From an uncultured Roseburia sp. (GTDB taxonomy: Bacteria > Bacillota > Clostridia > Lachnospirales > Lachnospiraceae): a stretch of 16,060 nt of DNA. This document shows, piece by piece, positions 1 to 7,290 of this stretch (position 1 is the stretch's first letter; every line of letters begins with the position of its first letter). The position numbers and the translations under genes are program-made. The DNA is taken from positions 1 to 16,060 of the forward strand of contig CAMTDY010000051.1 of assembly GCA_947070915.1 (NCBI GenBank), written 5' to 3'. The notes under the pieces were generated by a model that worked only from the letters and a program-made list of their open reading frames with translations, was not told the origin of the DNA and made no database searches.

Positions 1-80
1 AAATATTTCTGCCATTTCTAATTTAAACCTTCCCCTAACAAGGTAAAATTGAATTATATATCTTAAAGATAAAAAAACAG

Positions 81-109
81 TATGAAAAAATGCATTTATG
101 ATTTATAAT
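81..109 (+). promoter_or_regulatory. weak candidate promoter for the polyphosphate:AMP phosphotransferase gene
   Basis: A perfect -10 hexamer TATAAT lies at 104-109. The hexamer 17 bases upstream (TATGAA, 81-86) is a poor match to TTGACA, so the call rests almost wholly on the -10 in AT-rich DNA. The implied start near 116 gives a leader of about 75 bases containing the palindrome GAAAATATTTTC (141-152). Bases 1-80 show no recognisable gene end or terminator. Confidence 0.3.
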
Positions 110-176
110 AGAAGATAGAAATGTTGGGGCGTAGGAGACGGAAAATATTTTCTGTTTCCTATGATTTATGTGGAAT

Positions 177-181
177 GGAGG
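177..181 (+). promoter_or_regulatory. ribosome binding site that fixes the start at 191
   Basis: GGAGG sits 9 bases before the ATG at 191. An in-frame ATG at 161 has no purine-rich site at a suitable distance, so 191 is preferred. Confidence 0.75.
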
Positions 182-190
182 TCGATCGTT

Positions 191-1660
191 ATGTTGGGGC
201 AGATTGATGTGAACAAGTCGATGCAGAAGAAAGAATACGATGGCAAGATGGATCAGCTGGAGGTACGTTTTGGGGAACTGCAGCGGGCGTGTAAGGATAA
301 ACAGATTCCGGTCATGGTCGTATTTGAGGGATTGGATGCGGCGGGAAAGGGAACGATGATAAACCGAATGATCCAGTCTCTGGATCCCCGCGGTTTTAAA
401 GTGTTCACTGTGGGCAGGGAGAAGGAGGATGAAGTGATGCGCCCCTATTTCTGGCGGTATTTTACAAAGACGCCTGAGAAGGGAAGGATGCACATCTTTG
501 ACCAGAGCTGGTATAAAGGAGTGTACGAGCAGATCATTTCTGAAAAGGAAGTGTTGGATTTTGAGGAAATGCTGACAGAGGACGGCTGTCTGATCATTAA
601 ATTTTTCCTGATGATCTCTAAGCAGGAGCAGAAAAAGAGATTGGAAAAACTGGAAAAGAACAGTGAAACCAGCTGGAGGGTGACGGAAAAGGATAAGATC
701 AACAACAAAAATTATGAAAAATGCCTGAAAGAATATGACCGGGTTCTGGTTCATACCGATACGGCAAAAGCTCCCTGGACCGTGGTAGAGGCGACGGATA
801 AACAGTATGCCACCTGTAAAATAATTACTACAATGGTAGAAAGAATGGAGCGCGCGGTGAGGGAAGCAGAGGAATCTCTTTCCAGGGAGGCCGGCAAAGG
901 CAACAGTGGAAACAATGGGACAGCACCTGATGGAGAAAGGTTCCGGAATGGCGTGCTTCAGGGAATTGATTTGAGCAAGTCCATGGAACGGGAAGAATAT
1001 AAGAAGAAGAAAAAAGAACTGCAGAAGCGTCTTCTTGCCCTTCACAATAAAATGTATCTGAAAAGGGTTCCCGTTATCCTTGCCTTTGAGGGCTGGGATG
1101 CCGGCGGAAAGGGCGGTGCCATCAAGCGGCTCACCCAGGCGATGGATCCGAGAGGATATGAAGTGGTTCCTGTGGCGGCACCCAACGACATTGAAAAGGC
1201 ACACCATTATCTGTGGAGGTTCTGGGAGCGGATTCCCAAAGCCGGGCATATGGCGATCTTTGACCGCACCTGGTATGGAAGGGTTCTGGTGGAGCGCATT
1301 GAAGGATTTGCCAGGGAGCGGGAATGGAGCCGCGCTTACAGCGAGATCAACAATATGGAAGAGCAGTTTACGAATGCCGGTTACATTGTACTGAAGTTCT
1401 GGCTTCACATTGATAAGGAAGAACAGGAGCGCAGGTTCCGGGAGAGAGAAAACACCCCGGAAAAACAGTGGAAGATCACGGATGAAGACTGGCGCAACCG
1501 GGCAAAGTGGGATCTGTATGAAAAGGCTGTGGACGAAATGATCGTGAGAACTTCCACGGAAGATGCTCCATGGATCGTGGTAGAGGCCAATTCCAAGTAT
1601 TACGCCAGGATCAAAGTGCTGGAGACTGTGGTGAATGCATTGGAAAAACGTCTGCAATGA
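191..1660 (+). CDS. pap: polyphosphate:AMP phosphotransferase (two-domain PPK2 family)
   Basis: Probably transfers phosphate from polyphosphate to AMP, giving ADP in the cytoplasm. The 489-residue product holds two tandem PPK2 kinase domains, roughly residues 10-230 and 260-489, joined by a Gly/Asn-rich linker. This matches the double-domain PAP subfamily in length and layout. Domain 1 has a Walker A loop G47-LDAA-GK53 and a Walker B-like FDQSWY (103-108). Domain 2 has G301-WDAG-GK307 and FDRTWY (357-362), followed by an Arg/Glu-rich lid region. Domain 1 has Gln where the usual Walker B Arg (DRxWY) stands, so domain 2 looks the more canonical active site (inference). Start 191 is chosen over 161 because GGAGG lies 9 bases before it. 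No clear terminator separates it from the next gene, 94 bases away. Substrate (AMP rather than ADP) is inferred from the double-domain layout. Confidence 0.9.
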   Translation: MLGQIDVNKSMQKKEYDGKMDQLEVRFGELQRACKDKQIPVMVVFEGLDAAGKGTMINRMIQSLDPRGFKVFTVGREKEDEVMRPYFWRYFTKTPEKGRMHIFDQSWYKGVYEQIISEKEVLDFEEMLTEDGCLIIKFFLMISKQEQKKRLEKLEKNSETSWRVTEKDKINNKNYEKCLKEYDRVLVHTDTAKAPWTVVEATDKQYATCKIITTMVERMERAVREAEESLSREAGKGNSGNNGTAPDGERFRNGVLQGIDLSKSMEREEYKKKKKELQKRLLALHNKMYLKRVPVILAFEGWDAGGKGGAIKRLTQAMDPRGYEVVPVAAPNDIEKAHHYLWRFWERIPKAGHMAIFDRTWYGRVLVERIEGFAREREWSRAYSEINNMEEQFTNAGYIVLKFWLHIDKEEQERRFRERENTPEKQWKITDEDWRNRAKWDLYEKAVDEMIVRTSTEDAPWIVVEANSKYYARIKVLETVVNALEKRLQ

Positions 1661-1672
1661 AAAGACCAATAT

Positions 1673-1734
1673 TTGCAATCACTTTTTTCAGAATTGCAAT
1701 CGTGATTTCCTTGTAAATGTTGTACAATATACAA
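1673..1734 (+). promoter_or_regulatory. palindrome-rich control region before the GH115 gene
   Basis: This 94-base gap holds two direct copies of TTGCAATC (1673-1680 and 1694-1701) exactly 21 bases apart, about two DNA turns. The second lies on the palindrome ATTGCAAT (1693-1700). Further on is the palindrome TTGTACAA (1720-1727), flanked by TTGTA (1711-1715) and TACAA (1730-1734). A -10-like TACAAT (1723-1728) overlaps it but has no good -35. The layout suits an operator, but the regulator is unknown. Confidence 0.3.
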
Positions 1735-1740
1735 AAAAAG

Positions 1741-1747
1741 AAGGAGA
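1741..1747 (+). promoter_or_regulatory. ribosome binding site that fixes the GTG start at 1755
   Basis: AAGGAGA lies 7-8 bases before GTG 1755. That GTG is followed at once by a basic stretch and a hydrophobic core, as expected of a signal peptide. The upstream in-frame ATG at 1635 lies inside the preceding gene and has no such site. Confidence 0.85.
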
Positions 1748-1754
1748 TGATTTT

Positions 1755-4700
1755 GTGAAATATCACAATAATAGACTGCGGCGTGTGCTGGCAGCGGTTA
1801 TGGCAGTTGTCGTCATGACGGCAGCGGTAGTTGTACCTGAAACAGCACATGCGGCGAAAAAGGCAGTAAAAAGCATTGCGCTGTCTAAACCAGCGGTGAA
1901 GACGCTGGGGATGAAAAAGGGAGAGGCATTTTCTCTCAAAGTGAAAGTGAAACCGGCTGGAATGAGTAAAAAGATTACATATAGTTCCAGTAAAAAAGCT
2001 GTGGTTTCTGTTGATAAAAAAGGAAAGCTCAAAGCGAAGAAGGCAGGAAAAGCGGTGATCACGGTTTCCAGCCAGACCAAGCCAAAGAAGAGTGTTAAAT
2101 TGACAGTCACTGTATTCAAAGCATTTAAAAAGGCAAAGAAAGTTGCGCTGGATCGGAAAAGCGTGACTCTTCTAAAAGGTCAGAAGATGCAGCTGGGAGC
2201 GTCGGTGTCGCCGAAAAATGCCACTGTGAAGAAAGTGACATTTCAGAGTTCCGACACATCGGTTGCCAAAGTGACCAGTAAGGGTGTTGTGACAGCGAAA
2301 AAAACAGGATCCGCGAAAGTTACAGCCTATTCTGCAGACGGAAGAGGGGCGAAAGCGGTTTGCAACGTGATTGTGACCGAAGCATCGATCTGTCCTAAAT
2401 TTACAGCGGCTCCGCCACAGACCACGGGTTCTGCTCCTTCTGCTACAGATCCTGCCCCACAGACCCAGAAACCATTTACTTTGGCGGAGGGATTCAGTTA
2501 TGTTTCGATCTATGTAGATGATACTGGGGATGATTATGAAGGAATAAGTCTCGCGGCAGATTCTTTAGCCGATGATGTTGAGCGGGTATTAACCAGTGAG
2601 TGCAGGCCGGATGTAGTCACGGATCCCGGTGACATTATGGGAACTGCTGTTTATGCAGGTTCCATTGGCAATAATCAGGTCATCGATTCGCTGATTGCAG
2701 CGGGTAAGCTGGACGTGTCAGCCATTCAGGGCAAGAGAGAGACGTATAAGATCCAGATCGTGGATCAGCCCTCACCGGGCGTCGACAGGGGGCTTGTCAT
2801 AGCAGGAAGCGATAAGCGGGGAACCATTTATGGTATCTATCATATTTCTGAGCTGATCGGTGTCTCCCCTTGGGTTTTCTGGGCGGATGCTGCACCGGAC
2901 AAAAAAGACAGCATCATTCTGGAAGCTTCCGAGCTGAATGTGACTTCCAAAGAACCATCGGTAAAATACCGTGGAATATTTTTGAATGACGAGGCTCCAT
3001 CCCTGACTGGATGGGTAAATGCTAAATTCAAAGGCTATAACGAAGAATTTTATAAGCATGTATACGAATTAATACTGCGCTGCAAGGGAAATTATCTGTG
3101 GCCGGCGATGTGGTCCAATAATTTCAGTGAGGATGGTAAATCCAGCAAGACTGCCAATGCAGAGCTCGCCGACAAGTACGGCATCGTAATGGGGACCTCC
3201 CATCATGAGCCGCTGTGCCGTGCCGGTGTAGAGTGGCAGAGGATATATAAAAAATACGGCAGCAGCAATAAATGGAATTTTAACACCAACGAAGAGGCCA
3301 TCACAAAGTTCTGGCAGGACGGCGTAAAACGGAATATGGCTTTTGAAAATGTATATACGCTGGGAATGCGCGGAGAGGCAGATTCCGCTCTTTCCGGAAC
3401 GGATGAGGAAAATATTGAACTCTTGAAAAAGGTCATTACCGTCCAGAAAAATATTCTGAAGGAAAATGATCTGTCAGAGGCGCCGCAGGTACTTACCGTA
3501 TACAAAGAGGTAGAAAAGTTCTGGCATGGAACGGAGAAAGCTGAGGGACTTAAAAAGTGGGATATGCTGGATGATGTGACGATCATGCTCTGTGACGATA
3601 ATTTTGGCAATATGCGGACACTTCCCGACCTGGAGACGAAAAACCGTCCCGGCGGCTGGGGAATGTATTATCACTTTGACTATCACGGAGGACCGACTTC
3701 TTATGAGTGGATCAATACCGTCGAACTCAACAAAGTGTGGGAACAGATGACCATGGCCTATGAACACGGTATTGATGATATCTGGATCGTCAATGTGGGC
3801 GATCTGAAGCCGATGGAAATGAATATTTCCTATTTCCTGGATCTGGCATATGACTACGATACCTGGGGGAAAAATGGACTGAACCGGACTGAAGATTATA
3901 TAAACCGCTGGGTAAGACAGCAGTTTGGCTCTTCCCTGGATGAGCAGCAGGTTCAGGATCTTCGTTCTCTGATGCAGGAATACACATGGCTCCATGGTTC
4001 CTGTAAGCCGGAAGTGATCAGTGCGAATACGTACAATGCTTCTAATTATAACGAAGCGGTAAGAGTGCTGGACCGTGTCCAGAAGATGGAGCGGATGGCA
4101 GAGGAGTATAAGGATGTGATTCCAGAAAGCCATCAGGCAGCATATTTCCAGCTGGTTTATTATCCGGTAGCGGGAGCGGCAGCGGTAGCGAAAATGCAGA
4201 TTGCCAAAGGACTGAACCAATATTTTTATGACCTTGGCAGCATGAATGCAAATCTGTATGCGGCACTGGTGGAAGATTCCATCCAGCAGGATAAAGATCT
4301 CCAGGACACATACAATAACGATATGCCGGGTGTGGGGGATAAATGGAAAAATATGATGAGTTCTCCACATGTGGGTTATGTTACGTGGAATTCTGATGGA
4401 TGGAAATACCCGACGGCAAAGTGGCTGACAGAATCGGATCAGACGGGTCTTTCTGTCACTCTTGAGAATCAGGCGGAAGCTTACCGGGAGGGAGAGTGCC
4501 AGCTGGATGAATTCACCAGTACCGGAAAGGAAAACTATAGAGTAACTTTAGCGAATATGGAAAAAGATCCACTGGATTACACGGTGAAGACCTCTGCTGA
4601 CTGGATTCAGGTATCAAAGACCTCCGGACAGGTAGAGATGCAGGACAGCTTTCAGGTATCCGTTGACTGGAGCAAAAATCCAGAAGCTTCGGGAACGGTC

Positions 4701-5330
4701 CAGATTCAGAGCGGTACCCAGGTTGTAACGGTCCAGGTGAAGACAAGAAAGGTCAATACGGAAGGGCTGGAGGCCAATACCTTCATCTATGCCAATGGAT
4801 ATGCCTCCATCCTGCCAGGACATTTCAGCCAGAGCGGCAAGGGGACCAACGGAACGGAGATCTCTGTGATCCATAAATATGGAAAAACGGGAGAATCTTT
4901 AAAAGCGTTACCGACGGATGTGAAAACAGCGTCTGTTCCAGAAGATGCGGCATGGGCAGAATACCTTGTTTCCGTGGAGAAAGCAGGAACTTACCAGCTG
5001 ACGGCTTATACCGCACCATCCAATAATTTGCTGCGTGAGGACGTGGGAATCTATTATGGAGTATCTGTAAATGGAGGAAAAGCAGAGAAACTTAATACGG
5101 TAGATCCAGCAACTTTCAAGGCAGGCGAGTACAGCGGCTCATGGACGAAAGATGTTGAGGCAAATGGCCGAAAGACCCAGAGCGAGGTGGTATTAAATGC
5201 CGGTGTCAATAAGATCCGTATCTACGCTATGGATCCGGCATTTGTCCTGCAGAAACTGGTGATATCGGAAGAGCCTGTTGCGGCATCCCATCTGGGACCG
5301 GAAGAAAGCTATTATGTAGGGAAAGAGTAG
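1755..5330 (+). CDS. secreted GH115 xylan alpha-1,2-glucuronidase with N-terminal Big2 domains
   Basis: Likely removes (methyl)glucuronic acid side chains from xylan outside the cell. The 1191-residue product starts at GTG, with a Sec signal peptide (basic n-region RLRR, hydrophobic core, cleavage near AHA-AKK at about residue 33). Next come two Lys-rich bacterial Ig-like group 2 domains (about 40-120 and 128-208) and a Pro/Thr/Ser linker (about 210-240). The GH115 N-terminal alpha/beta region (about 247-395) and the barrel (from about 402) follow. Family hallmarks include RGIFLNDEAP, GNYLWPAMW, GIVMGTSHHEP, YYHFDYHGGPTSYEW and NVGDLKPMEM. A beta-sandwich (about 940-1000) and the GH115 C-terminal domain (about 1010-1191, ending near LGPEESYYV) complete it. 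No LPxTG signal or C-terminal membrane segment is visible, so wall retention, if any, would depend on the basic Ig-like domains (inference). No transporter or other xylan gene is adjacent. Family assignment is firm; exact substrate is inferred. Confidence 0.92.
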   Translation: MKYHNNRLRRVLAAVMAVVVMTAAVVVPETAHAAKKAVKSIALSKPAVKTLGMKKGEAFSLKVKVKPAGMSKKITYSSSKKAVVSVDKKGKLKAKKAGKAVITVSSQTKPKKSVKLTVTVFKAFKKAKKVALDRKSVTLLKGQKMQLGASVSPKNATVKKVTFQSSDTSVAKVTSKGVVTAKKTGSAKVTAYSADGRGAKAVCNVIVTEASICPKFTAAPPQTTGSAPSATDPAPQTQKPFTLAEGFSYVSIYVDDTGDDYEGISLAADSLADDVERVLTSECRPDVVTDPGDIMGTAVYAGSIGNNQVIDSLIAAGKLDVSAIQGKRETYKIQIVDQPSPGVDRGLVIAGSDKRGTIYGIYHISELIGVSPWVFWADAAPDKKDSIILEASELNVTSKEPSVKYRGIFLNDEAPSLTGWVNAKFKGYNEEFYKHVYELILRCKGNYLWPAMWSNNFSEDGKSSKTANAELADKYGIVMGTSHHEPLCRAGVEWQRIYKKYGSSNKWNFNTNEEAITKFWQDGVKRNMAFENVYTLGMRGEADSALSGTDEENIELLKKVITVQKNILKENDLSEAPQVLTVYKEVEKFWHGTEKAEGLKKWDMLDDVTIMLCDDNFGNMRTLPDLETKNRPGGWGMYYHFDYHGGPTSYEWINTVELNKVWEQMTMAYEHGIDDIWIVNVGDLKPMEMNISYFLDLAYDYDTWGKNGLNRTEDYINRWVRQQFGSSLDEQQVQDLRSLMQEYTWLHGSCKPEVISANTYNASNYNEAVRVLDRVQKMERMAEEYKDVIPESHQAAYFQLVYYPVAGAAAVAKMQIAKGLNQYFYDLGSMNANLYAALVEDSIQQDKDLQDTYNNDMPGVGDKWKNMMSSPHVGYVTWNSDGWKYPTAKWLTESDQTGLSVTLENQAEAYREGECQLDEFTSTGKENYRVTLANMEKDPLDYTVKTSADWIQVSKTSGQVEMQDSFQVSVDWSKNPEASGTVQIQSGTQVVTVQVKTRKVNTEGLEANTFIYANGYASILPGHFSQSGKGTNGTEISVIHKYGKTGESLKALPTDVKTASVPEDAAWAEYLVSVEKAGTYQLTAYTAPSNNLLREDVGIYYGVSVNGGKAEKLNTVDPATFKAGEYSGSWTKDVEANGRKTQSEVVLNAGVNKIRIYAMDPAFVLQKLVISEEPVAASHLGPEESYYVGKE

Positions 5331-5378
5331 GAGTGTGAAGTTTATAAAATAATGGAATAGTAGATTTTGGACGAATGA

Positions 5379-5426
5379 ACCATCCTCAACAGCCAGACAC
5401 AGATCTGGTTGTAGAGGGTGGTTTTT
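5379..5426 (+). terminator. rho-independent terminator after the GH115 gene
   Basis: Arms 5379-5397 and 5404-5422 form a 19-bp stem with one A/A mismatch and two G-T wobbles around a 6-base loop, followed by five Ts (5422-5426). The opposite strand has no T run after the stem, so it should act mainly on the + strand. It may still serve as a 3' hairpin for the converging DUF4317 transcript. The rest of the gap (5331-5487) shows nothing else. Confidence 0.9.
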
Positions 5427-5487
5427 GCAGAAACATATTAACAGGCTAAATAAAAGTTAGAGGAGAAGGGGGAGGAACCGGGGGAAC

Positions 5488-6648
5488 TTACTGCGGATTC
5501 GCCACACGGATCCCGTTTACTTCCACCTGATCATTGCATTCAATGACGATGCAGGGGACGCCGTCGATAACCCTCGTGTCGATGAGATCCGTCCGCCCCG
5601 GATTGACCTGAATGGTCACATCCGGGGTTTTTAACTCAAATTTTCTGATGTTGGCAATGTTATCGGCCACTAGTTTGTGGGATTCTCCTACGTTTTCAGT
5701 AAATTTCTCTTCAAAGGCCTCCATTTTTTCTTCTGGGACGCCGCTGGCAGTCAGCAGTTTTTTTACATCCTCCCGGTCCAGTTCCAGAGGTTCCGGATTT
5801 TCTTTGTTCTCTGTGATCATTTCATTCAGATTTTCGTGTATGTTTTTTACCACTTCATAGTCGCAGGTGGTGCCGAGAGATTCCTCGACGATGGTGGTAA
5901 ATGTCTCCCGTTGTTCTTTTGCCGGGATCGGGAAAGTACAGCCCAGCAGGTCATAGGAAAAATCAATATCCGTATCGTCTGCATTTCTTGCAAAATAGAG
6001 AAGGTTATGTATGTCAGTATTCCGGTCGTTATAGGCAGGAAATAAAAATCCATTTTCTGGCGGCTGCACCAGCCAGTCCCGCATACAGTCCTCAATGCTG
6101 TTTTTTTCCGGGTTGTAGCAGAGGCCTGGCTTGGACAATTTGACAGGGCAGATACTGCACAGTATAAAATTATACACATAATCGGAGGCATCGATGGCGG
6201 GAAGCCCATTGTCACTGTCCCCCAGGATCGTGTTGCCATCGGCAGTTACAGAGGGGATGTCGTAGGCATCATGGATCAGTATGATAAAATAATTGCCTTC
6301 GTAGCCGTAAGTCTGGATGACCATGTCATAAAATTTGTCCAGAAGTTCATTGTTCTGCAGCCCGCTCTGTAAAAGTTCCATTAAAAACTTCTGTTTTCCC
6401 TCTTCGCTGGTTTCCTCTTCTGATGGAAATTCCATATTCATCAGATTTTTTCCAAGAGTGCCGGAGAGGGTTTTGCGGAAAATTTCCACGTATTTAAACA
6501 TCTCTTCTTCTGGCAGGGAATAAAATGCCTCTCTTAGTTCCAGGCGCTTATTTTTTTCGGCGTCCACATAACAGCCGCAGATTCTTGTGATGCCATTATC
6601 GTCTTTTTTAAATAACTTTTTGATCTCCGCGATTTCTTTTTTGTTCAT
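5488..6648 (-). CDS. DUF4317 family protein, function unknown
   Basis: The 386-residue product resembles the DUF4317 proteins common in Clostridia, with an N-terminus starting MNKKEIAEIKKLFKKDD and a GITRICGCYVD segment. I know of no assigned activity. It has no signal peptide or membrane segment, so it is probably cytosolic. The middle (about residues 110-250) is rich in aromatic and Asp residues (NYFIILIHDAYDIP; a LCSICPVKLSKPGLCYN stretch with three Cys). Residues about 270-350 are charged and probably helical, and the C-terminus is strand-like (TIQVNPGRTDLIDTRVIDG). The start follows GGAG by 10 bases. Its ATG overlaps the stop of the upstream ogt gene (ATGA), so the two are probably co-transcribed and translationally coupled. 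Neither phage nor defence genes lie next to it. Confidence 0.8.
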   Translation of the reverse strand: MNKKEIAEIKKLFKKDDNGITRICGCYVDAEKNKRLELREAFYSLPEEEMFKYVEIFRKTLSGTLGKNLMNMEFPSEEETSEEGKQKFLMELLQSGLQNNELLDKFYDMVIQTYGYEGNYFIILIHDAYDIPSVTADGNTILGDSDNGLPAIDASDYVYNFILCSICPVKLSKPGLCYNPEKNSIEDCMRDWLVQPPENGFLFPAYNDRNTDIHNLLYFARNADDTDIDFSYDLLGCTFPIPAKEQRETFTTIVEESLGTTCDYEVVKNIHENLNEMITENKENPEPLELDREDVKKLLTASGVPEEKMEAFEEKFTENVGESHKLVADNIANIRKFELKTPDVTIQVNPGRTDLIDTRVIDGVPCIVIECNDQVEVNGIRVANPQ

Positions 6649-7136
6649 TGCGTATCTTCTCCAATCTCTCTGTATCTTTGTTCCAGTGACAGCAGCTTCT
6701 CTTTGATATCCAGGCCTCCGCCGTAGCCGGTGAGACTGCCATTTTTACCGATCACCCGGTGGCAGGGGATCAGGATCGGCAGGGGATTACGGTTGTTTGC
6801 CATCCCCACAGCGCGGCATGCCCTGGGATTCCCCACTGCTTCTGCCAGCTGTCCATAATACCAGGTCTCTCCATAAGGGATCTTTTGAAGGGCTTCCCAA
6901 ACCCGGATCTGAAAAGCGGTTCCCTGAAAGGAAAGAGGAAGGGAAAATATTTTTCGCTTTCCGGCAAAGTACTCATCCAGCTGCTTTTTTGCCTCGGTCA
7001 ACAGAGGCGAAACAGAGGATCCCATATTTTCTACAGCTGTATGACAAAAGGCGAGACGGCAGATGCCGTTCTGATCTGCTTCCAGCCTCAAAATTCCAAT
7101 GGGAGAGGGCAGATAAAGTGTATTTATAGATTTCAT
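6645..7136 (-). CDS. ogt: methylated-DNA--protein-cysteine methyltransferase
   Basis: Repairs O6-alkylguanine in DNA by moving the alkyl group to its own cysteine, a single-use suicide reaction. The 163-residue product has the ribonuclease-like N-terminal domain (about 1-75). The DNA-binding domain follows, with the helix-turn-helix YGQLAEAVGNPRACRAVG carrying the Arg finger, the Asn hinge in MANNRNPL, and the acceptor Cys125 in IPCHRV followed by IGKNGSLTGYGGG. The length is normal for Ogt. I chose the start at 7136 because GAGG lies 6 bases before it; an ATG 12 bases upstream (7148) has no good binding site. A well-spaced promoter lies upstream (7170-7198). The stop codon overlaps the start of the DUF4317 gene by ATGA. 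No Ada-type regulatory domain is fused. Confidence 0.93.
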   Translation of the reverse strand: MKSINTLYLPSPIGILRLEADQNGICRLAFCHTAVENMGSSVSPLLTEAKKQLDEYFAGKRKIFSLPLSFQGTAFQIRVWEALQKIPYGETWYYGQLAEAVGNPRACRAVGMANNRNPLPILIPCHRVIGKNGSLTGYGGGLDIKEKLLSLEQRYREIGEDTQ

Positions 7137-7169
7137 ATTATTCCTCATTTCTAAGCGGTTTTCATAGTA

Positions 7170-7198
7170 AGTATAGTATGAAAATCAAAAAGATGCAA
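7170..7198 (-). promoter_or_regulatory. promoter for ogt-DUF4317
   Basis: On the - strand, TTGCAT (7198-7193) and TATACT (7175-7170) are separated by 17 bases. The expected start near 7163 gives a short leader of about 27 bases before ATG 7136. Its -35 is 4 bases from the -35 of the divergent hydF promoter. Confidence 0.65.
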
Positions 7199-7202
7199 GA
7201 AG

Positions 7203-7231
7203 TTGCAGAATGAAAGAAAAAGCGATATAAT
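7203..7231 (+). promoter_or_regulatory. promoter for hydF
   Basis: TTGCAG (7203-7208), a 17-base spacer and a perfect TATAAT (7226-7231) form a strong housekeeping-type promoter. Transcription should begin near 7238, right at the base of the hairpin 7239-7264. Confidence 0.75.
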
Positions 7232-7238
7232 ATGATGT

Positions 7239-7264
7239 TGGGGGCAAAATGCCTTTTGCCCCCA
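7239..7264 (+). promoter_or_regulatory. perfect 11-bp inverted repeat in the hydF leader
   Basis: TGGGGGCAAAA and TTTTGCCCCCA are exact reverse complements around the loop TGCC. The repeat begins at the predicted transcription start and ends 13 bases before the ribosome binding site. It could be a 5'-end mRNA-stabilising hairpin or a DNA operator. No T run follows, so it is not a terminator. Confidence 0.6.
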
Positions 7265-7277
7265 GCGGATGCTACGG

Positions 7278-7284
7278 AAAGGAG
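7278..7284 (+). promoter_or_regulatory. ribosome binding site that fixes the hydF start at 7291
   Basis: AAAGGAG sits 6 bases before ATG 7291. The earlier in-frame ATG at 7249 is inside the leader hairpin and has no binding site. Confidence 0.85.
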
Positions 7285-7290
7285 AATCGT

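Noticed and set aside
55..77. Short inverted repeat with an A run (TATCTT/AAGATA) as the end of an upstream gene
   Set aside because: A 6-bp AT-only stem with almost no loop is too weak; on the - strand it is followed by no gene within the window.
35..1678. A 547-codon open frame on the - strand covering the whole polyphosphate:AMP phosphotransferase gene
   Set aside because: It mirrors a clearly conserved gene, has no family motifs or good ribosome binding site, and its Phe/Leu/His-rich product is what antisense reading of this codon use gives.
3474..4370. A 298-codon - strand frame inside the GH115 gene
   Set aside because: It lies fully inside a recognised catalytic domain, its product shows no motif, and other - strand frames of similar quality overlap it.
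7235..7245. A third occurrence of the ATGTTGGGG motif, here in the hydF leader, resembling those at 121 and 191
   Set aside because: It belongs to the left arm of the hydF hairpin and is a short G-rich word. With no shared flanks, a common element is not supported.
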